A stretch of 64,000 bases of DNA from positions 2,108,001 to 2,172,000 of the forward strand of contig JAXGMA010000001.1 of NCBI GenBank assembly GCA_040768905.1, read 5' to 3'. This document shows, one piece after another, positions 32,837 to 41,952 of the stretch. This DNA is from SZUA-584 sp040768905 (lineage in GTDB: Bacteria > Bacillota > Clostridia > Christensenellales > SZUA-584). Under the pieces are notes generated by a model. That model worked only from the letters and a program-made list of their open reading frames with translations. It was not told the DNA's origin and searched no databases. Position 1 is the stretch's first letter; every line of letters begins with the position of its first letter. The position numbers and the translations under genes were made by a program.

Positions 32837-33319
32837 TTATTCTGAATCCTGCAAAACCTTGATGCTTTCTATCACCTGAGGCTCAAGCGGCCTGTCGGAA
32901 GCATCGGTTTGCTGCGCGGCGATCGCATCCACCACGTCCATGCCGTCTGTCACGTGCCCGAAAGCGGCATACTGCCCGTCAAGAAAGCATGCATCGGCAT
33001 GCGTGATAAAAAACTGGGAACCCGCCGTGTCAAAACCGGACGAACGTGCCATAGAGATCACGCCTCTTTGATGGCTGATTGAGTTATCTACACCGTTGGC
33101 AGAAAATTCACCCTTGATGGAATATCCGGGCCCGCCCGTGCCGCTGCCTTTTGGGCATCCGCCCTGTATCATAAACCCGCTGATCACGCGGTGAAACAAA
33201 AGCCCGTCGTAAAAACCTTTATTAGCAAGCTTTTTAAAATTGGCGCATGTGATAGGCGCCTGTTTTTCATCCAGCGTCAGGCTGATGCTGCCGCCGCCGT
33301 TCATTGTGATTGTAACCAT
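32837..33319 (-). CDS. Cyclophilin-type peptidyl-prolyl cis-trans isomerase
   Basis: A 160-residue single-domain cyclophilin without a signal peptide, so it is cytoplasmic. The catalytic FHRVISGFMIQGG (with the active arginine) and the SGFDTAGSQFFIT substrate region are intact. It speeds proline isomerisation during folding. It follows serA by 14 bases with GGAGG before its ATG, so it shares the serine operon, which is probably coincidental to its role. Confidence 0.92.
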   Translation of the reverse strand: MVTITMNGGGSISLTLDEKQAPITCANFKKLANKGFYDGLLFHRVISGFMIQGGCPKGSGTGGPGYSIKGEFSANGVDNSISHQRGVISMARSSGFDTAGSQFFITHADACFLDGQYAAFGHVTDGMDVVDAIAAQQTDASDRPLEPQVIESIKVLQDSE

Positions 33320-33333
33320 ATTGCCTCCGTCGT

Positions 33334-34506
33334 CTACTCTTTAGAAAATGTGCGCGTCCTTATAGCGCCTTTGATGCGGCTTATTTGCGCAACCGTATCG
33401 GCAGAGACCGCATCGTCTATATTGATGACCGTATACGCGTAATCGCCTTTGGATTTGTTGACCATATCAGTGATGTTCGCGCCGGATTCTGCGAGCAAAG
33501 CCGTGATCTGCCCCACCATGCCCGAAATATTCTGGTGTATGACCGCTATGCGGAATTTCCCCGTGAACGGAAGCACTGCGTTGGGATAGTTGACCGAATT
33601 GACGATTATGCCCGTTTCCAGATAGTCCTTAAGCTGGCGGGCTGCCATACGTGCGCAGTTTTCCTCAGCCTCGGGCGTTGAAGCGCCAAGGTGCGGTATG
33701 CAGATGGTGTACTTGTTTCCAAGCAGCATATCATTAGGGAAGTCCGTGACATAGCGCGCGATTTTTCCGCTCTCGAACGCCGCAAAAAGCGCATCGTATT
33801 CAACAAGCTCGTTACGCGCAAAATTCAGCAGCACCAAACCGTCCTTCATTTTGGCGGTCTCAGCAGCGCCGATATAGCTTTTTGTGTTCTCAAGCAGCGG
33901 TATGTGCAGCGTCAAGTAGTCGGCATGCTTTAGTACTGCGTCTAAGTCGTGTGCACGCTCCACAGCATGATCAAGCCCCCATGCCGATTCAACAGAAATA
34001 TAAGGGTCGTACCCGAACACATTCATGCCGAGCGCCCTTGCGGCATTGGCCACCATCACGCCGATCGCGCCAAGCCCGATAACGCCAAGCGTTTTTCCTT
34101 CGATCTCAGGGCCGACAAACTGCTGTTTGCCCTGCTCGACGAGCGGCAGCACATCCTCACCCTTGCCTTTGAGCGTCTGCACCCAGGTCGTGGCTTCTAT
34201 GATGTTCCGGCTCGCAATCAGGATACCCGCAATGACAAGCTCCTTGACGCCGTTGGCATTCGCGCCGGGCGTATTGAAAACCACGATGCCTTTTTCCGCG
34301 CATTCGCTGCAGGGTATGTTATTGACGCCCGCCCCTGCCCGCGCTATCGCCAGCAAGGTTTCGGGGAACTCATCACAATAACACTTCGCACTGCGTACTA
34401 AAATTCCGTCATAATCGCCGGCTCCCTCGTCAACTTGATATTTGTCCGGTGTCAGATATTTATAGATGGCATCGGAAATGGCATTCATTTTTTTGATCTT
34501 ATACAT
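33334..34506 (-). CDS. serA: D-3-phosphoglycerate dehydrogenase
   Basis: A 390-residue NAD-dependent dehydrogenase, the first step of serine synthesis. The NAD loop is GVIGLGAIGVMVANAA, the catalytic arginine lies in LLNFARNELVE, and the histidine is in CIPHLGASTPEAE. A C-terminal ACT domain (about 320-390) suggests feedback control by serine. The N-terminus is short relative to longer SerA types. It lies 11 bases downstream of serC; GGAGG precedes the ATG. Confidence 0.92.
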   Translation of the reverse strand: MYKIKKMNAISDAIYKYLTPDKYQVDEGAGDYDGILVRSAKCYCDEFPETLLAIARAGAGVNNIPCSECAEKGIVVFNTPGANANGVKELVIAGILIASRNIIEATTWVQTLKGKGEDVLPLVEQGKQQFVGPEIEGKTLGVIGLGAIGVMVANAARALGMNVFGYDPYISVESAWGLDHAVERAHDLDAVLKHADYLTLHIPLLENTKSYIGAAETAKMKDGLVLLNFARNELVEYDALFAAFESGKIARYVTDFPNDMLLGNKYTICIPHLGASTPEAEENCARMAARQLKDYLETGIIVNSVNYPNAVLPFTGKFRIAVIHQNISGMVGQITALLAESGANITDMVNKSKGDYAYTVINIDDAVSADTVAQISRIKGAIRTRTFSKE

Positions 34507-34517
34507 GCTGTCCTCCG

Positions 34518-35594
34518 TTAAGCTTTTTTCTCAAACTGCTTCATGACTTCTATAAGGGTATTGATACCTTCAATGGGCATGGCGTTGTAAATGCTTGCGC
34601 GCATGCCTCCGACGCTCCGGTGGCCTTTTATGTTGACGATGCCCTGTACCTTGGCCTCGGCCACAAATTTTTTGTCAAGCTCAGCGTCGCCCGTCACAAA
34701 AGTCACATTCATCAGCGATCTGTCCTTTTTTTCTGCCGTCGGCTTGAACAGCGCGGAGCTGTCAAGATAATCATAAAGCAGTGCCGCTTTCTTTTTATTG
34801 TAGGCCTCGATGGCCTCAATGCCGCCGTTTTTAATAAGATGCGCAAAAACGAGCCCCGCAATATAGATTGCATAGGTGGGCGGCGTGTTATACATTGAAC
34901 CGTTTTCGGCCTGTACTTTGTAATCGAGCATCGCTGATGTGTTTTTCGGCGCTTTGCCCAATAGGTCATCGCGGATGATGACCACCGTCAGCCCGGCCGG
35001 GCCTATATTTTTCTGAGCTCCCGCATAAATCAGCCCGTAGTCACGCACGCTGATTTTCTCAGACAGTATGCTTGATGACATGTCCGACACGATCGGCAGT
35101 CCGTTCGTGTCCGGCAGCTTTGAATAACGCGTGCCGTATATGGTGTTGTTCTGCGTGATGTGCACATAATCCGCGGGTGCGCTGAACATATCTTTCGTCA
35201 TGTTTGGTATATACGAGAACATCTTGTCTTCGGATGACGCCGGGATCAGGACTTCGCCGACTTTCTTGGCTTCCTCAATGGCTTTTTTCGCAAAGGCGCC
35301 CGTCTTGATGTAATACGCGCGGCCATGCGTTGTCATCAGGTTTAAGGGCACCATGGAAAACTGCAGTGAAGCGCCGCCCTGTAAAAACAGCACACGGTAA
35401 TCATCCGGTATGGTTAAAAGCTGCCTTAAGTCCATTTCGGCCTTTTCAATGATGGCCTCGTAATCGGCAGAGCGGTGGCTCATCTCCATGACGGACATGC
35501 CGCTCTCGCCGTAAAAAACAAGCTCGTGCTGCGCCTGCTTCAATACAGCTTCGGGCAAACATGCCGGCCCTGCAGAAAAATTGAAAATTTTCAT
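34518..35594 (-). CDS. serC: Phosphoserine aminotransferase
   Basis: A 358-residue class V PLP aminotransferase that converts 3-phosphohydroxypyruvate to phosphoserine. FNFSAGPACLPEAVL is the family start, FLQGGASLQFSM binds the cofactor phosphate, and YAGAQKNIGPAGL contains the PLP lysine. It is the first gene of the serC-serA-cyclophilin operon, with AGGAGG before the ATG. No serB is present in the window. Confidence 0.95.
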   Translation of the reverse strand: MKIFNFSAGPACLPEAVLKQAQHELVFYGESGMSVMEMSHRSADYEAIIEKAEMDLRQLLTIPDDYRVLFLQGGASLQFSMVPLNLMTTHGRAYYIKTGAFAKKAIEEAKKVGEVLIPASSEDKMFSYIPNMTKDMFSAPADYVHITQNNTIYGTRYSKLPDTNGLPIVSDMSSSILSEKISVRDYGLIYAGAQKNIGPAGLTVVIIRDDLLGKAPKNTSAMLDYKVQAENGSMYNTPPTYAIYIAGLVFAHLIKNGGIEAIEAYNKKKAALLYDYLDSSALFKPTAEKKDRSLMNVTFVTGDAELDKKFVAEAKVQGIVNIKGHRSVGGMRASIYNAMPIEGINTLIEVMKQFEKKA

Positions 35595-35667
35595 CCTTGC
35601 CTCCTGTCAATATATAAAGTCACAATGTTTGTTGCTTTGTTAATTTTATCACAAAGTTTTCTTGATC

Positions 35668-35696
35668 ATTATATGCCCGCCCATGCCCAAATGCAA
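35668..35696 (-). promoter_or_regulatory. Promoter of the serC-serA operon
   Basis: On the minus strand TTGCAT (35696-35691), 17 bases, TATAAT (35673-35668), about 75 bases before serC. The short leader has no T-box or riboswitch that I can recognise. Confidence 0.65.
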
Positions 35697-35810
35697 GCTT
35701 TTTTGCAAAGAACTTTTCCTGCGTCCGCCACAATTTAAGCCCTTTCCAATACAAAAAGAGTATAATACATCTGTCTTCGCTTGTATACTGCATTGTGTGA
35801 TGGTTTTGGC

Positions 35811-35839
35811 TTGACAACGTTTTTGGCTTGCCATATAAT
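35811..35839 (+). promoter_or_regulatory. Promoter of the greA-lysS operon
   Basis: TTGACA (35811-35816), 17 bases, TATAAT (35834-35839); a perfect sigma-A match about 110 bases before greA. A second TATAAT at 35893-35898 lacks a good -35 box. Confidence 0.75.
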
Positions 35840-35952
35840 CACCATATTATAAAAATAGGCGCTTTGAGCGTCTTGTTTGGCAAATTGGCTGGTATAATAC
35901 CGTTTTAAAAGCACATATTATCTTAACGAACGATACTCTTTGGAGGATAACC

Positions 35953-36441
35953 ATGACAAACGAGCAGGTCATACTCACGAAAGACGGTTTGCGGGAAAAG
36001 CAGGAAAAGCTTGATTATTTGAAAACCGTGCGTAGATCGGAGATTTCCGAGCAGATCAAGGAGGCACGGGCTTTCGGCGATCTTTCCGAAAATGCTGAAT
36101 ATGATGAAGCAAAAAACGAGCAGGCGCGTGTCGAAACCGAGATTGCGCGGCTCGAGAAACTACTTCGCAATGCCGTGGTCGTTGAAGAGACCGAAGTGGA
36201 CACATCGGTTGTGGGTATCGGCACCTCAGTGCGCATACTCGATATGGAATACAACGAAGAAGAGGTTTATTCTATTGTCGGCTCAGTCGAAGCGGATGCA
36301 GATAAAAAGCGCATTTCCAACGAATCGCCCGTAGGCGCAGCGCTGATGGGCAAGAAGGTCGGCGAAACGGCTGAGGTCTCAACGCCGGCCGGCACGTTTT
36401 CACTCAAAGTCATAGATATATACAAGCTGGGACAGGCATGA
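35953..36441 (+). CDS. greA: Transcription elongation factor GreA
   Basis: A 162-residue protein. The N-terminal coiled coil (1-80) carries the acidic tip DLSENAEYDEAK that enters the RNA polymerase channel to stimulate cleavage of backtracked RNA. The C-terminal FKBP-like domain ends in the TPAGTFSLKVIDI strand. GGAGG precedes the ATG. Its stop overlaps the lysS start by four bases, and greA-lysS coupling is common in Firmicutes. Confidence 0.95.
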   Translation: MTNEQVILTKDGLREKQEKLDYLKTVRRSEISEQIKEARAFGDLSENAEYDEAKNEQARVETEIARLEKLLRNAVVVEETEVDTSVVGIGTSVRILDMEYNEEEVYSIVGSVEADADKKRISNESPVGAALMGKKVGETAEVSTPAGTFSLKVIDIYKLGQA

Positions 36442-37913
36442 TGGATACGCCGACTGAAAACATCAGCGAAGTGATTCGCGTCAGGCGGGAAAAGCTTGAC
36501 GAACTTCGTGCACAAAAGCAGGATCCTTTTTTGCTTTCTCGTTTTGATAAAACGCACAGCTCTAAAGACGTACTCTGTCATTTCGATGCGCTCGAAGGAC
36601 AATCCGTGTGCCTCGCTGGGCGGCTGATGAGCAAGCGTGTGATGGGCAAAGCCAGCTTCTCACACATCCAGGATTTTGAAGGCCAGATACAGCTTTACGT
36701 GCGCCGCGATGTTCTGGGAGAAGAGGCTTACGCCGCATACAAAAAAACCGACATCGGCGATATCGTGGGCGTTAATGGCGAAGTTTTCAAAACCAACGCG
36801 GGCGAAATATCGATAAAGGCGCACAGTATCACACTGCTTGCCAAATCGCTGCTGCCGCTGCCCGAAAAGTTCCACGGCCTGCGCGATACCGATCTTAGAT
36901 ACCGCCAGCGCTATGTTGACCTGATTGTCAATCCCGAAGTTAAACAAACATTCTTGGCGCGCACCAAAATCATCAGGTACATACGCGAATATCTTGACAA
37001 TCTTGGCTACATTGAAGTGGAGACCCCCATACTCATGGGCGAGGCGGGCGGCGCAGCTGCAAGGCCGTTTGAGACGCACCACAACACGCTCGATCTTGAT
37101 ATGTACCTGCGCATCGCGACAGAGCTGCACTTAAAGCGGCTGATCGTGGGCGGATTTGAAAAAGTATATGAGCTTGGGCGCGTGTTCCGCAACGAGGGCA
37201 TGTCTGTCAAGCACAATCCAGAATTCACCACCATAGAGCTTTACCAGGCCTACGCCAACATGGAAGACATGATGACGCTATGCGAAAACCTTTTCTATTA
37301 CTGCGCGGACAAGCTTTTAGGCACCGGCAAAGCCGTCTATCAGGGCACCGAAGTGGATCTTAAGCCGCCTTGGCGCAGGCTTTCGATGCTTGAAGCCGTC
37401 AAGCAGTACACCGGCGCAGATTTTTCAACATGCACCGATGCACAGGCGATGGAAATAGCCAAAACCCTCGGCATTGCACCCGAAAAACCGCAAACGCGCG
37501 GTGAGCTGCTTTATTCTGCTTTTGAAGCTTTCGTGGAGGACAAGCTTACTGAGCCCACGTTCATCACAGGTTATCCGGTGGAAGTTTCTCCGCTGGCCAA
37601 AAAGATGCCGGACGCACCGTGGCTCACCGAGCGTTTCGAGCTTTTCATCACAGCGCGCGAGCTGGCCAATGCATTCTCCGAACTCAACGACCCCGCCGAC
37701 CAACGCGAACGCTTTTTAGAGCAGGCAAAGCAGCGGGCAGCGGGCGATGACGAAGCGCACGTGATGGATGAGGATTTCATCAATGCGCTCGAATACGGCA
37801 TGCCGCCCACCGGCGGTATGGGCATAGGCATCGACCGCATGGTGATGCTTTTGACCGACAGCGCCTCCATCCGCGACGTCATACTGTTCCCGACGATGAA
37901 ACCCAAAGAGTAA
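36438..37913 (+). CDS. lysS: Lysyl-tRNA synthetase, class II
   Basis: A 491-residue class II synthetase. The N-terminal OB fold binds the anticodon (about 55-150). Motif 2 is FRNEGMSVKHNPEFT and motif 3 is GMGIGIDRMVML near the C-terminus. Length and order match bacterial LysRS. The ATG overlaps the greA stop (ATGATGG; either ATG may serve). A terminator follows at 37951. Confidence 0.96.
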   Translation: MMDTPTENISEVIRVRREKLDELRAQKQDPFLLSRFDKTHSSKDVLCHFDALEGQSVCLAGRLMSKRVMGKASFSHIQDFEGQIQLYVRRDVLGEEAYAAYKKTDIGDIVGVNGEVFKTNAGEISIKAHSITLLAKSLLPLPEKFHGLRDTDLRYRQRYVDLIVNPEVKQTFLARTKIIRYIREYLDNLGYIEVETPILMGEAGGAAARPFETHHNTLDLDMYLRIATELHLKRLIVGGFEKVYELGRVFRNEGMSVKHNPEFTTIELYQAYANMEDMMTLCENLFYYCADKLLGTGKAVYQGTEVDLKPPWRRLSMLEAVKQYTGADFSTCTDAQAMEIAKTLGIAPEKPQTRGELLYSAFEAFVEDKLTEPTFITGYPVEVSPLAKKMPDAPWLTERFELFITARELANAFSELNDPADQRERFLEQAKQRAAGDDEAHVMDEDFINALEYGMPPTGGMGIGIDRMVMLLTDSASIRDVILFPTMKPKE

Positions 37914-37950
37914 ACGGGCCAAACCTTTGGCTCTTTATATATTTTTAAAG

Positions 37951-37984
37951 GCGCCCGGGCGACAAATATCGTCCGGGCGTTTTA
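37951..37984 (+). terminator. Terminator of lysS
   Basis: CGCCCGG and CCGGGCG pair, with inner CGA/TCG pairs, followed by four T, about 40 bases after the stop. Confidence 0.8.
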
Positions 37985-38190
37985 TCAATAATACCGATCT
38001 ATGCGTATCATTTAGAATGCTTGTGTACACAGAAATGAACATCACAAGAGAACCGACCTTTAAGTAAGATGAGAAGCGTAAAATCTTCAAGAAAGCATAG
38101 TATTCACACGAATAATATTATATAATTCATGTGCATTTGCTGACTTTTTGTGAATCTGCGGTTAACGAAAAGTTTTAGCATATATTAGTT

Positions 38191-38210
38191 GGGTGTAATC
38201 TTTTACACCC
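38191..38210 (+). promoter_or_regulatory. Hairpin adjoining the ribosome site of the lipoprotein gene
   Basis: GGGTGTAA and TTACACCC form an eight-base-pair stem with a four-base loop, ending two bases before AAGGAGG. It may affect mRNA stability or translation. Confidence 0.5.
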
Positions 38211-38225
38211 CAAGGAGGACAATCA

Positions 38226-39056
38226 GTGAAAAAAACAATCTCCCTGCTGCTGGCTGCACTGCTGCTCGGCATGCTTTTCGCGGGATGCGGCATCCCCGGC
38301 GCTGTACCGTCATCAAATGACGATGTTGACTCCGGTGCTTTGCTGCCAACAGAAGACAAGACACCAGTTGATGAACAATCCAATGGATCTTTGGGCGATA
38401 ATGCTTTAGGCACAGGCATCTCTGTAGCCGATTCTTACACCGCATACCTTGACGCCAAGAATGCGCTGGTTGGCAAATTGGCAGACGGTTTGTCTAATAA
38501 CCCGGATACGGCATTCTCATCTCTGTCGTTGCTGGGTGTAACGATGGCGGATCTCGCTCTGATGCCGGTGAGCTTGTTTGGCCTTGGCCAGGTTTCTATG
38601 GAGGCCGGTCTTGGTTTCTTTGGCGCAACCGGTGTGAAGTATTCTGAGAGCGGCAATCGCTATACAGTTTCATATGCTGACAAAGACGGTATCCAATACG
38701 ACTTTACCGGCACATACGATGCGGCTGCCGATGCCCTTAACTGTACCGCAAAAATGAACGGCGCGGAGAATATCTATTTCGAATATCGCAAAACATCGTT
38801 TGGCTATGTCGGGCAATATTACTTCATCAATGAAGACGGCACCACCAGCCTGTATCAGCTCGCTGTGAAAGGCGGGGACGGCACGCTTGGCTTATCCACT
38901 GTTTCCGGCCAGCCCACGCAGTTGAACGACGGCGAATCTGCCGATTTTCCGAAAGCCTGTCCCGAATGGTACAGCCTTGACGGCAATAGTATCACAGGCG
39001 TCACATCGGACGGCACACAGCTTAACTTTGCGTATACTCCTGCGGCGACAGAATAA
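38226..39056 (+). CDS. Lipoprotein of unknown function
   Basis: A 276-residue exported lipoprotein with the lipobox LFAGC (Cys21 or so), a Ser/Asp/Gly-rich linker to about residue 60, and a predicted beta-rich domain with repeated Tyr/Gly strands (YTVSYADKDGIQYDFTGTYD, NIYFEYRKTSFGYVGQYYF). No catalytic motif is recognised. The start is a GTG at 38226 with AAGGAGG at seven bases. It is monocistronic, followed by a terminator. A surface or binding protein role is plausible but not shown. Confidence 0.8.
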   Translation: MKKTISLLLAALLLGMLFAGCGIPGAVPSSNDDVDSGALLPTEDKTPVDEQSNGSLGDNALGTGISVADSYTAYLDAKNALVGKLADGLSNNPDTAFSSLSLLGVTMADLALMPVSLFGLGQVSMEAGLGFFGATGVKYSESGNRYTVSYADKDGIQYDFTGTYDAAADALNCTAKMNGAENIYFEYRKTSFGYVGQYYFINEDGTTSLYQLAVKGGDGTLGLSTVSGQPTQLNDGESADFPKACPEWYSLDGNSITGVTSDGTQLNFAYTPAATE

Positions 39057-39105
39057 TTGCCCAAGTTAAGAAAGCCAGATCAACGGCATTTTTTTGCTGT
39101 CAATC

Positions 39106-39149
39106 AGAACAGAGGCAACGCCGCAGAGTTCCCCTTCTGTTCTTTTTTA
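39106..39149 (+). terminator. Terminator of the lipoprotein gene
   Basis: AGAACAGA and TCTGTTCT pair around a 22-base loop and are followed by seven T. Confidence 0.7.
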
Positions 39150-39159
39150 TCAGATCTGC

Positions 39160-39351
39160 TCAAACTATTTCCTTGACTCTGCCCACTTCACCGCCCTTGA
39201 GCATCACCTTGATGCCGTGCGGATGAGACGGCGAATTTGTCAGTATCTTTATGACGATGCCTTCCGTGAGCTGTCCGTTTCTTTGATGCTGTTTTTGCAC
39301 GATACGCACAGCTGCGCCGATTTTAATGCCGCTTCTTTTTGTTCCGTCCAT
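39160..39351 (-). CDS. YwbE family protein
   Basis: A 63-residue basic protein matching the YwbE family: IKIGAAVRIVQKQHQRNGQL and TEGIVIKILTNSPSHPHGIK followed by VGRVKEI. The family fold is a small beta barrel of KOW/SH3 type, and the function is not established. I chose the ATG at 39351 because AAAGGG lies nine bases upstream; the ATG at 39366 overlaps that site. It is an isolated single gene. Confidence 0.85.
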   Translation of the reverse strand: MDGTKRSGIKIGAAVRIVQKQHQRNGQLTEGIVIKILTNSPSHPHGIKVMLKGGEVGRVKEIV

Positions 39352-39410
39352 GTTCAACCCTTTCAAAGTGTTTGTACCCTATTTTAACACCATTTAAAGA
39401 ATTCTGGTGA

Positions 39411-39439
39411 TTGAAGCCCGATTAATTTGCACGTATAAT
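39411..39439 (+). promoter_or_regulatory. Promoter of the zinc-ribbon protein gene
   Basis: TTGAAG (39411-39416), 17 bases, TATAAT (39434-39439), 30 bases before the start. Confidence 0.65.
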
Positions 39440-39468
39440 GAAACTATAACATCTCTGGGAGGTAACTT

Positions 39469-40167
39469 ATGTTCTGCGACCAGTGCGGCCAAAGGCTTGA
39501 ACTGCAAAACAATTTCTGTTCCCGCTGCGGAAACAAAATAAAACCGGTTGACCCTTCGCCCTCCGTACCTGTACCAACACATCCGCAGCCTGCGCCCCCG
39601 CAGTCTCCGCAGCCTGCGCCGCAGCCATACGCGCCGCCTGTGCAGCCGCCGGTATATCAGCCGACGGACGATGAAACGGCTGTCTTTGTGCTGAGCGCCA
39701 CGCGCAAACTGTCCGCACTCAAGGCTGTGGCCTGCAATGTGGTGTTTATGCGTGGCTGTGTGGTGCTGGCGCATCTTAAATCCGCGCTGCAAAAAGCGGA
39801 AAGCGCGCGCGTATCACAGGAAATCAAAGCATCAGGCAAAGGCTTTTTTAAGGGCAGCGCAGAAATGATGCGCTTCTGGGCGAACTATGCCCAACAATAC
39901 TATACCATGCCCGTAAGCGCCATACTCGCACAGGATGCTTCGAATATGGCGCTGCCTTATGCGGCCATTGATGCGGTCTATTTCAAGGGCTATTCCGAAA
40001 CGGTGGATTACAGCGACGCATCGGCTGGCAGCACGGTGCAGGGCAGGCTGCGCTTCTCGCTCACCGGCGGCGAAGTCATCAAGTTGACACACAACCAGCG
40101 GCACACCGGCGCTGTCAAACAAACGCTTTCGGAGCTGTTCGGGAGCAAGCTCAAATACAGAAAATAA
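39469..40167 (+). CDS. Zinc-ribbon protein with proline-rich linker, unknown function
   Basis: A 232-residue protein. The N-terminus is a zinc ribbon of the zinc_ribbon_2 type (CDQCGQ and CSRCGN, residues 3-24). A proline/glutamine-rich linker follows (about 30-68). The C-terminal domain (75-232) has alternating strands and a helix (MMRFWANYAQQYYTMP), possibly PH-like, ending in a Lys/Arg-rich tail. There is no signal peptide. The start has GGGAGG upstream. It is a single gene with its own promoter. The function is unknown. Confidence 0.75.
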   Translation: MFCDQCGQRLELQNNFCSRCGNKIKPVDPSPSVPVPTHPQPAPPQSPQPAPQPYAPPVQPPVYQPTDDETAVFVLSATRKLSALKAVACNVVFMRGCVVLAHLKSALQKAESARVSQEIKASGKGFFKGSAEMMRFWANYAQQYYTMPVSAILAQDASNMALPYAAIDAVYFKGYSETVDYSDASAGSTVQGRLRFSLTGGEVIKLTHNQRHTGAVKQTLSELFGSKLKYRK

Positions 40168-40168
40168 C

Positions 40169-40211
40169 AGGATCTTTCATCTTCTTATCTTTCAAACCCG
40201 AGATCCTTTTG
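40169..40211 (+). terminator. Possible terminator of the zinc-ribbon gene
   Basis: AGGATCT and AGATCCT form a seven-base-pair stem with a long loop and a short T run. It overlaps the end of the convergent peptidase gene. Confidence 0.5.
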
Positions 40212-40976
40212 AAAATGGTGGTAATCCTGACAGCTGCGCCACTGTCCGCCCCATGTCCAGCCGCGCTCGGTGAACAGTTTGTAGCAAAGGTCATTCTTGT
40301 CTATCCTGCCCGCAAAATCGCGCGATCGGTCGGCAAACGCCGCTGCGCTTTCGGGCGATACGCGGCCTTTTTCCACATAAGGATTGAAAAACGGGTTGAT
40401 ATCAATGGCCGCGCCGAAGCTGTGCAGCGAGAGCAGCTTTGAGCCCTCAACCTGCCGATAGTTGAAAGCAGATGTGTTGTTGGCTTCCATGGAAAGATCG
40501 TCATCCGCGTAAAAGTCATCTATCAGCCGCACGGAATAGAGCGGGTACTGCGCCTTGTACAATTCGCAGAAAATCTCAGTCACCTCGGCGGCGAGCAAAG
40601 CGTGGACGATCAGTTCGCCTTCATGTATGATGCCTTCGAAATCGTAGTGAAGCAGTTTGACACAGCGTAAATCATCGTAGCCGATTTTACAGTTTTTTTC
40701 ATCGGCCGGATAGCTTTTGCCTGTGATGCGCGCCTTTAGCCCTTCGCTGAGCTCAAAGTAATAAAACCCTTCTGCCAAAACCACCTTGCCGGGCTCGTCG
40801 GGGGTTGGCGTTGGTTTTGGAGCGAGCGTGGGTGTCGGCCTTGGTGTAACAACAGGCGCAGCCACGGCTTCCTTCACTGTTTCGGGCGTGGGCTGCGGCG
40901 TGGGCTTGGCAGGCTGTGCGGTGCACGCAGTCACCATAAGCAGCAACGCCGCACACATCATCCATGCTTTTTTCAT
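40185..40976 (-). CDS. M15 family peptidase, lipoprotein (CwlK-like)
   Basis: A 263-residue zinc peptidase acting on cell-wall peptides. It has a lipoprotein signal (MVTAC), a threonine/proline-rich linker (about 25-62) and an M15 domain. The zinc and catalytic residues appear in SLHSFGAAIDINPF (HxxxxxxD) and CQDYHHFQKD (acid followed by His). This is the M15C/CwlK arrangement, either an L-Ala-D-Glu endopeptidase or a D-alanyl-D-alanine carboxypeptidase. It begins 28 bases after the activase gene, with GGAGG before its ATG, so it may be co-transcribed with that operon. Confidence 0.85.
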   Translation of the reverse strand: MKKAWMMCAALLLMVTACTAQPAKPTPQPTPETVKEAVAAPVVTPRPTPTLAPKPTPTPDEPGKVVLAEGFYYFELSEGLKARITGKSYPADEKNCKIGYDDLRCVKLLHYDFEGIIHEGELIVHALLAAEVTEIFCELYKAQYPLYSVRLIDDFYADDDLSMEANNTSAFNYRQVEGSKLLSLHSFGAAIDINPFFNPYVEKGRVSPESAAAFADRSRDFAGRIDKNDLCYKLFTERGWTWGGQWRSCQDYHHFQKDLGFER

Positions 40977-41004
40977 TATCGGCCTCCTTCGGGCTGTAAG
41001 CCAT

Positions 41005-41952
41005 TCACCTCATCAGCGCGCCCTTTTCGCATTTATTGCCCCAGGCATCAATCATTTTGTCTTCGCGGTACACACAGATGATCTCGCATCGGTTGGCGCA
41101 CTTCCCGCACTCTATGCCGCGTGTTAAAAATTCGATATCCGCGATGCCGAAACGAAAATCGACTTCAAAGCCCGTATTTGCGGCAAGTATGGCGGCACCA
41201 AGCGCACCCGTCAGATGGCCGTTCTCATCGACCTTCACAGGAAAACCGGTGGCATCCTCGAAAGCCTTCTTGACGCCGATGTTTTTGCTCACGCCGCCCT
41301 GAAAAACGATGGGCGGGCTGATCCTTTTGCCTTTGCCGACATTGTTTAGAAAATTTGACACCACGGCGCGGCAAAGCCCCGCGATGATATCTTCTTTTTT
41401 ATGCCCCATCTGCGCTTTGTGCACCAGGTCGGACTCCGCGAATACGGTGCAGCGCGCGGCAATGGATGTGGGCTTCTTGGATGTGAGCGCAATGGTGCCG
41501 AAGTCTTCAACAGCCACACCGAGACGCTGCGCCTGGCTCGAGAGAAATGCGCCCGTACCGGCTGCGCACAGCGTATTCATCGCATAGTCCACCACAAAGC
41601 CGTTCTCGATCAGAATGATTTTGGAATCCTGCCCGCCGATCTCAAAGATCGTGCGCACATCCGGATACTGCGAAAGCGTTCCCACAGCGTGCGCTGTGAT
41701 CTCATTCTTGACGACGGCTGCGTCGGTCATTGCACCGATGAGCCTGCGGGCGCTGCCCGTCGTTCCTACGGCAGCCACGCGGATCGTGCTCCCGCTCGTC
41801 TTATTTTGAAGCGCATGCAGCACTTGTTTCACAGCAGCAATGGGGTCTCCCTGCGTCCAAAGGTAGGCACTTGCAAGGATGCTTTTATCTTCCCGGATCA
41901 AAACGCCCTTGGTGGATATAGAGCCGATGTCCAGCCCCAGATATGTTTTCAT
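41005..41952 (-). CDS. Acyl-CoA dehydratase activase (HgdC/BadF family ATPase)
   Basis: A 315-residue ASKHA-fold ATPase. GLDIGSISTKGVLI is the phosphate-1 motif, FEIGGQDSKII the second phosphate motif, and NTLCAAGTGAFLSSQ contains a cysteine for the bridging [4Fe-4S] cluster between subunits. In the family it uses ATP to push one electron into a 2-hydroxyacyl-CoA or benzoyl-CoA type enzyme. A C-terminal cysteine group (GIECGKCANRCEIICVY) adds a further possible cluster. Its start overlaps the upstream gene by four bases. No canonical dehydratase alpha/beta pair is in the window. Confidence 0.85.
   Translation of the reverse strand: MKTYLGLDIGSISTKGVLIREDKSILASAYLWTQGDPIAAVKQVLHALQNKTSGSTIRVAAVGTTGSARRLIGAMTDAAVVKNEITAHAVGTLSQYPDVRTIFEIGGQDSKIILIENGFVVDYAMNTLCAAGTGAFLSSQAQRLGVAVEDFGTIALTSKKPTSIAARCTVFAESDLVHKAQMGHKKEDIIAGLCRAVVSNFLNNVGKGKRISPPIVFQGGVSKNIGVKKAFEDATGFPVKVDENGHLTGALGAAILAANTGFEVDFRFGIADIEFLTRGIECGKCANRCEIICVYREDKMIDAWGNKCEKGALMR

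Larger units (their letters stand above)
37914..38225. other. Intergenic region after lysS
   Basis: About 310 bases containing the lysS terminator (37951-37984) and a leader hairpin directly before the lipoprotein ribosome site (38191-38210). The rest is AT-rich and I see no gene or clear promoter in it. Confidence 0.5.

Noticed and set aside
35595..35667. T-box or serine riboswitch before serC
   Set aside because: The leader is about 70 bases, with no T-box sequence or specifier-loop structure.
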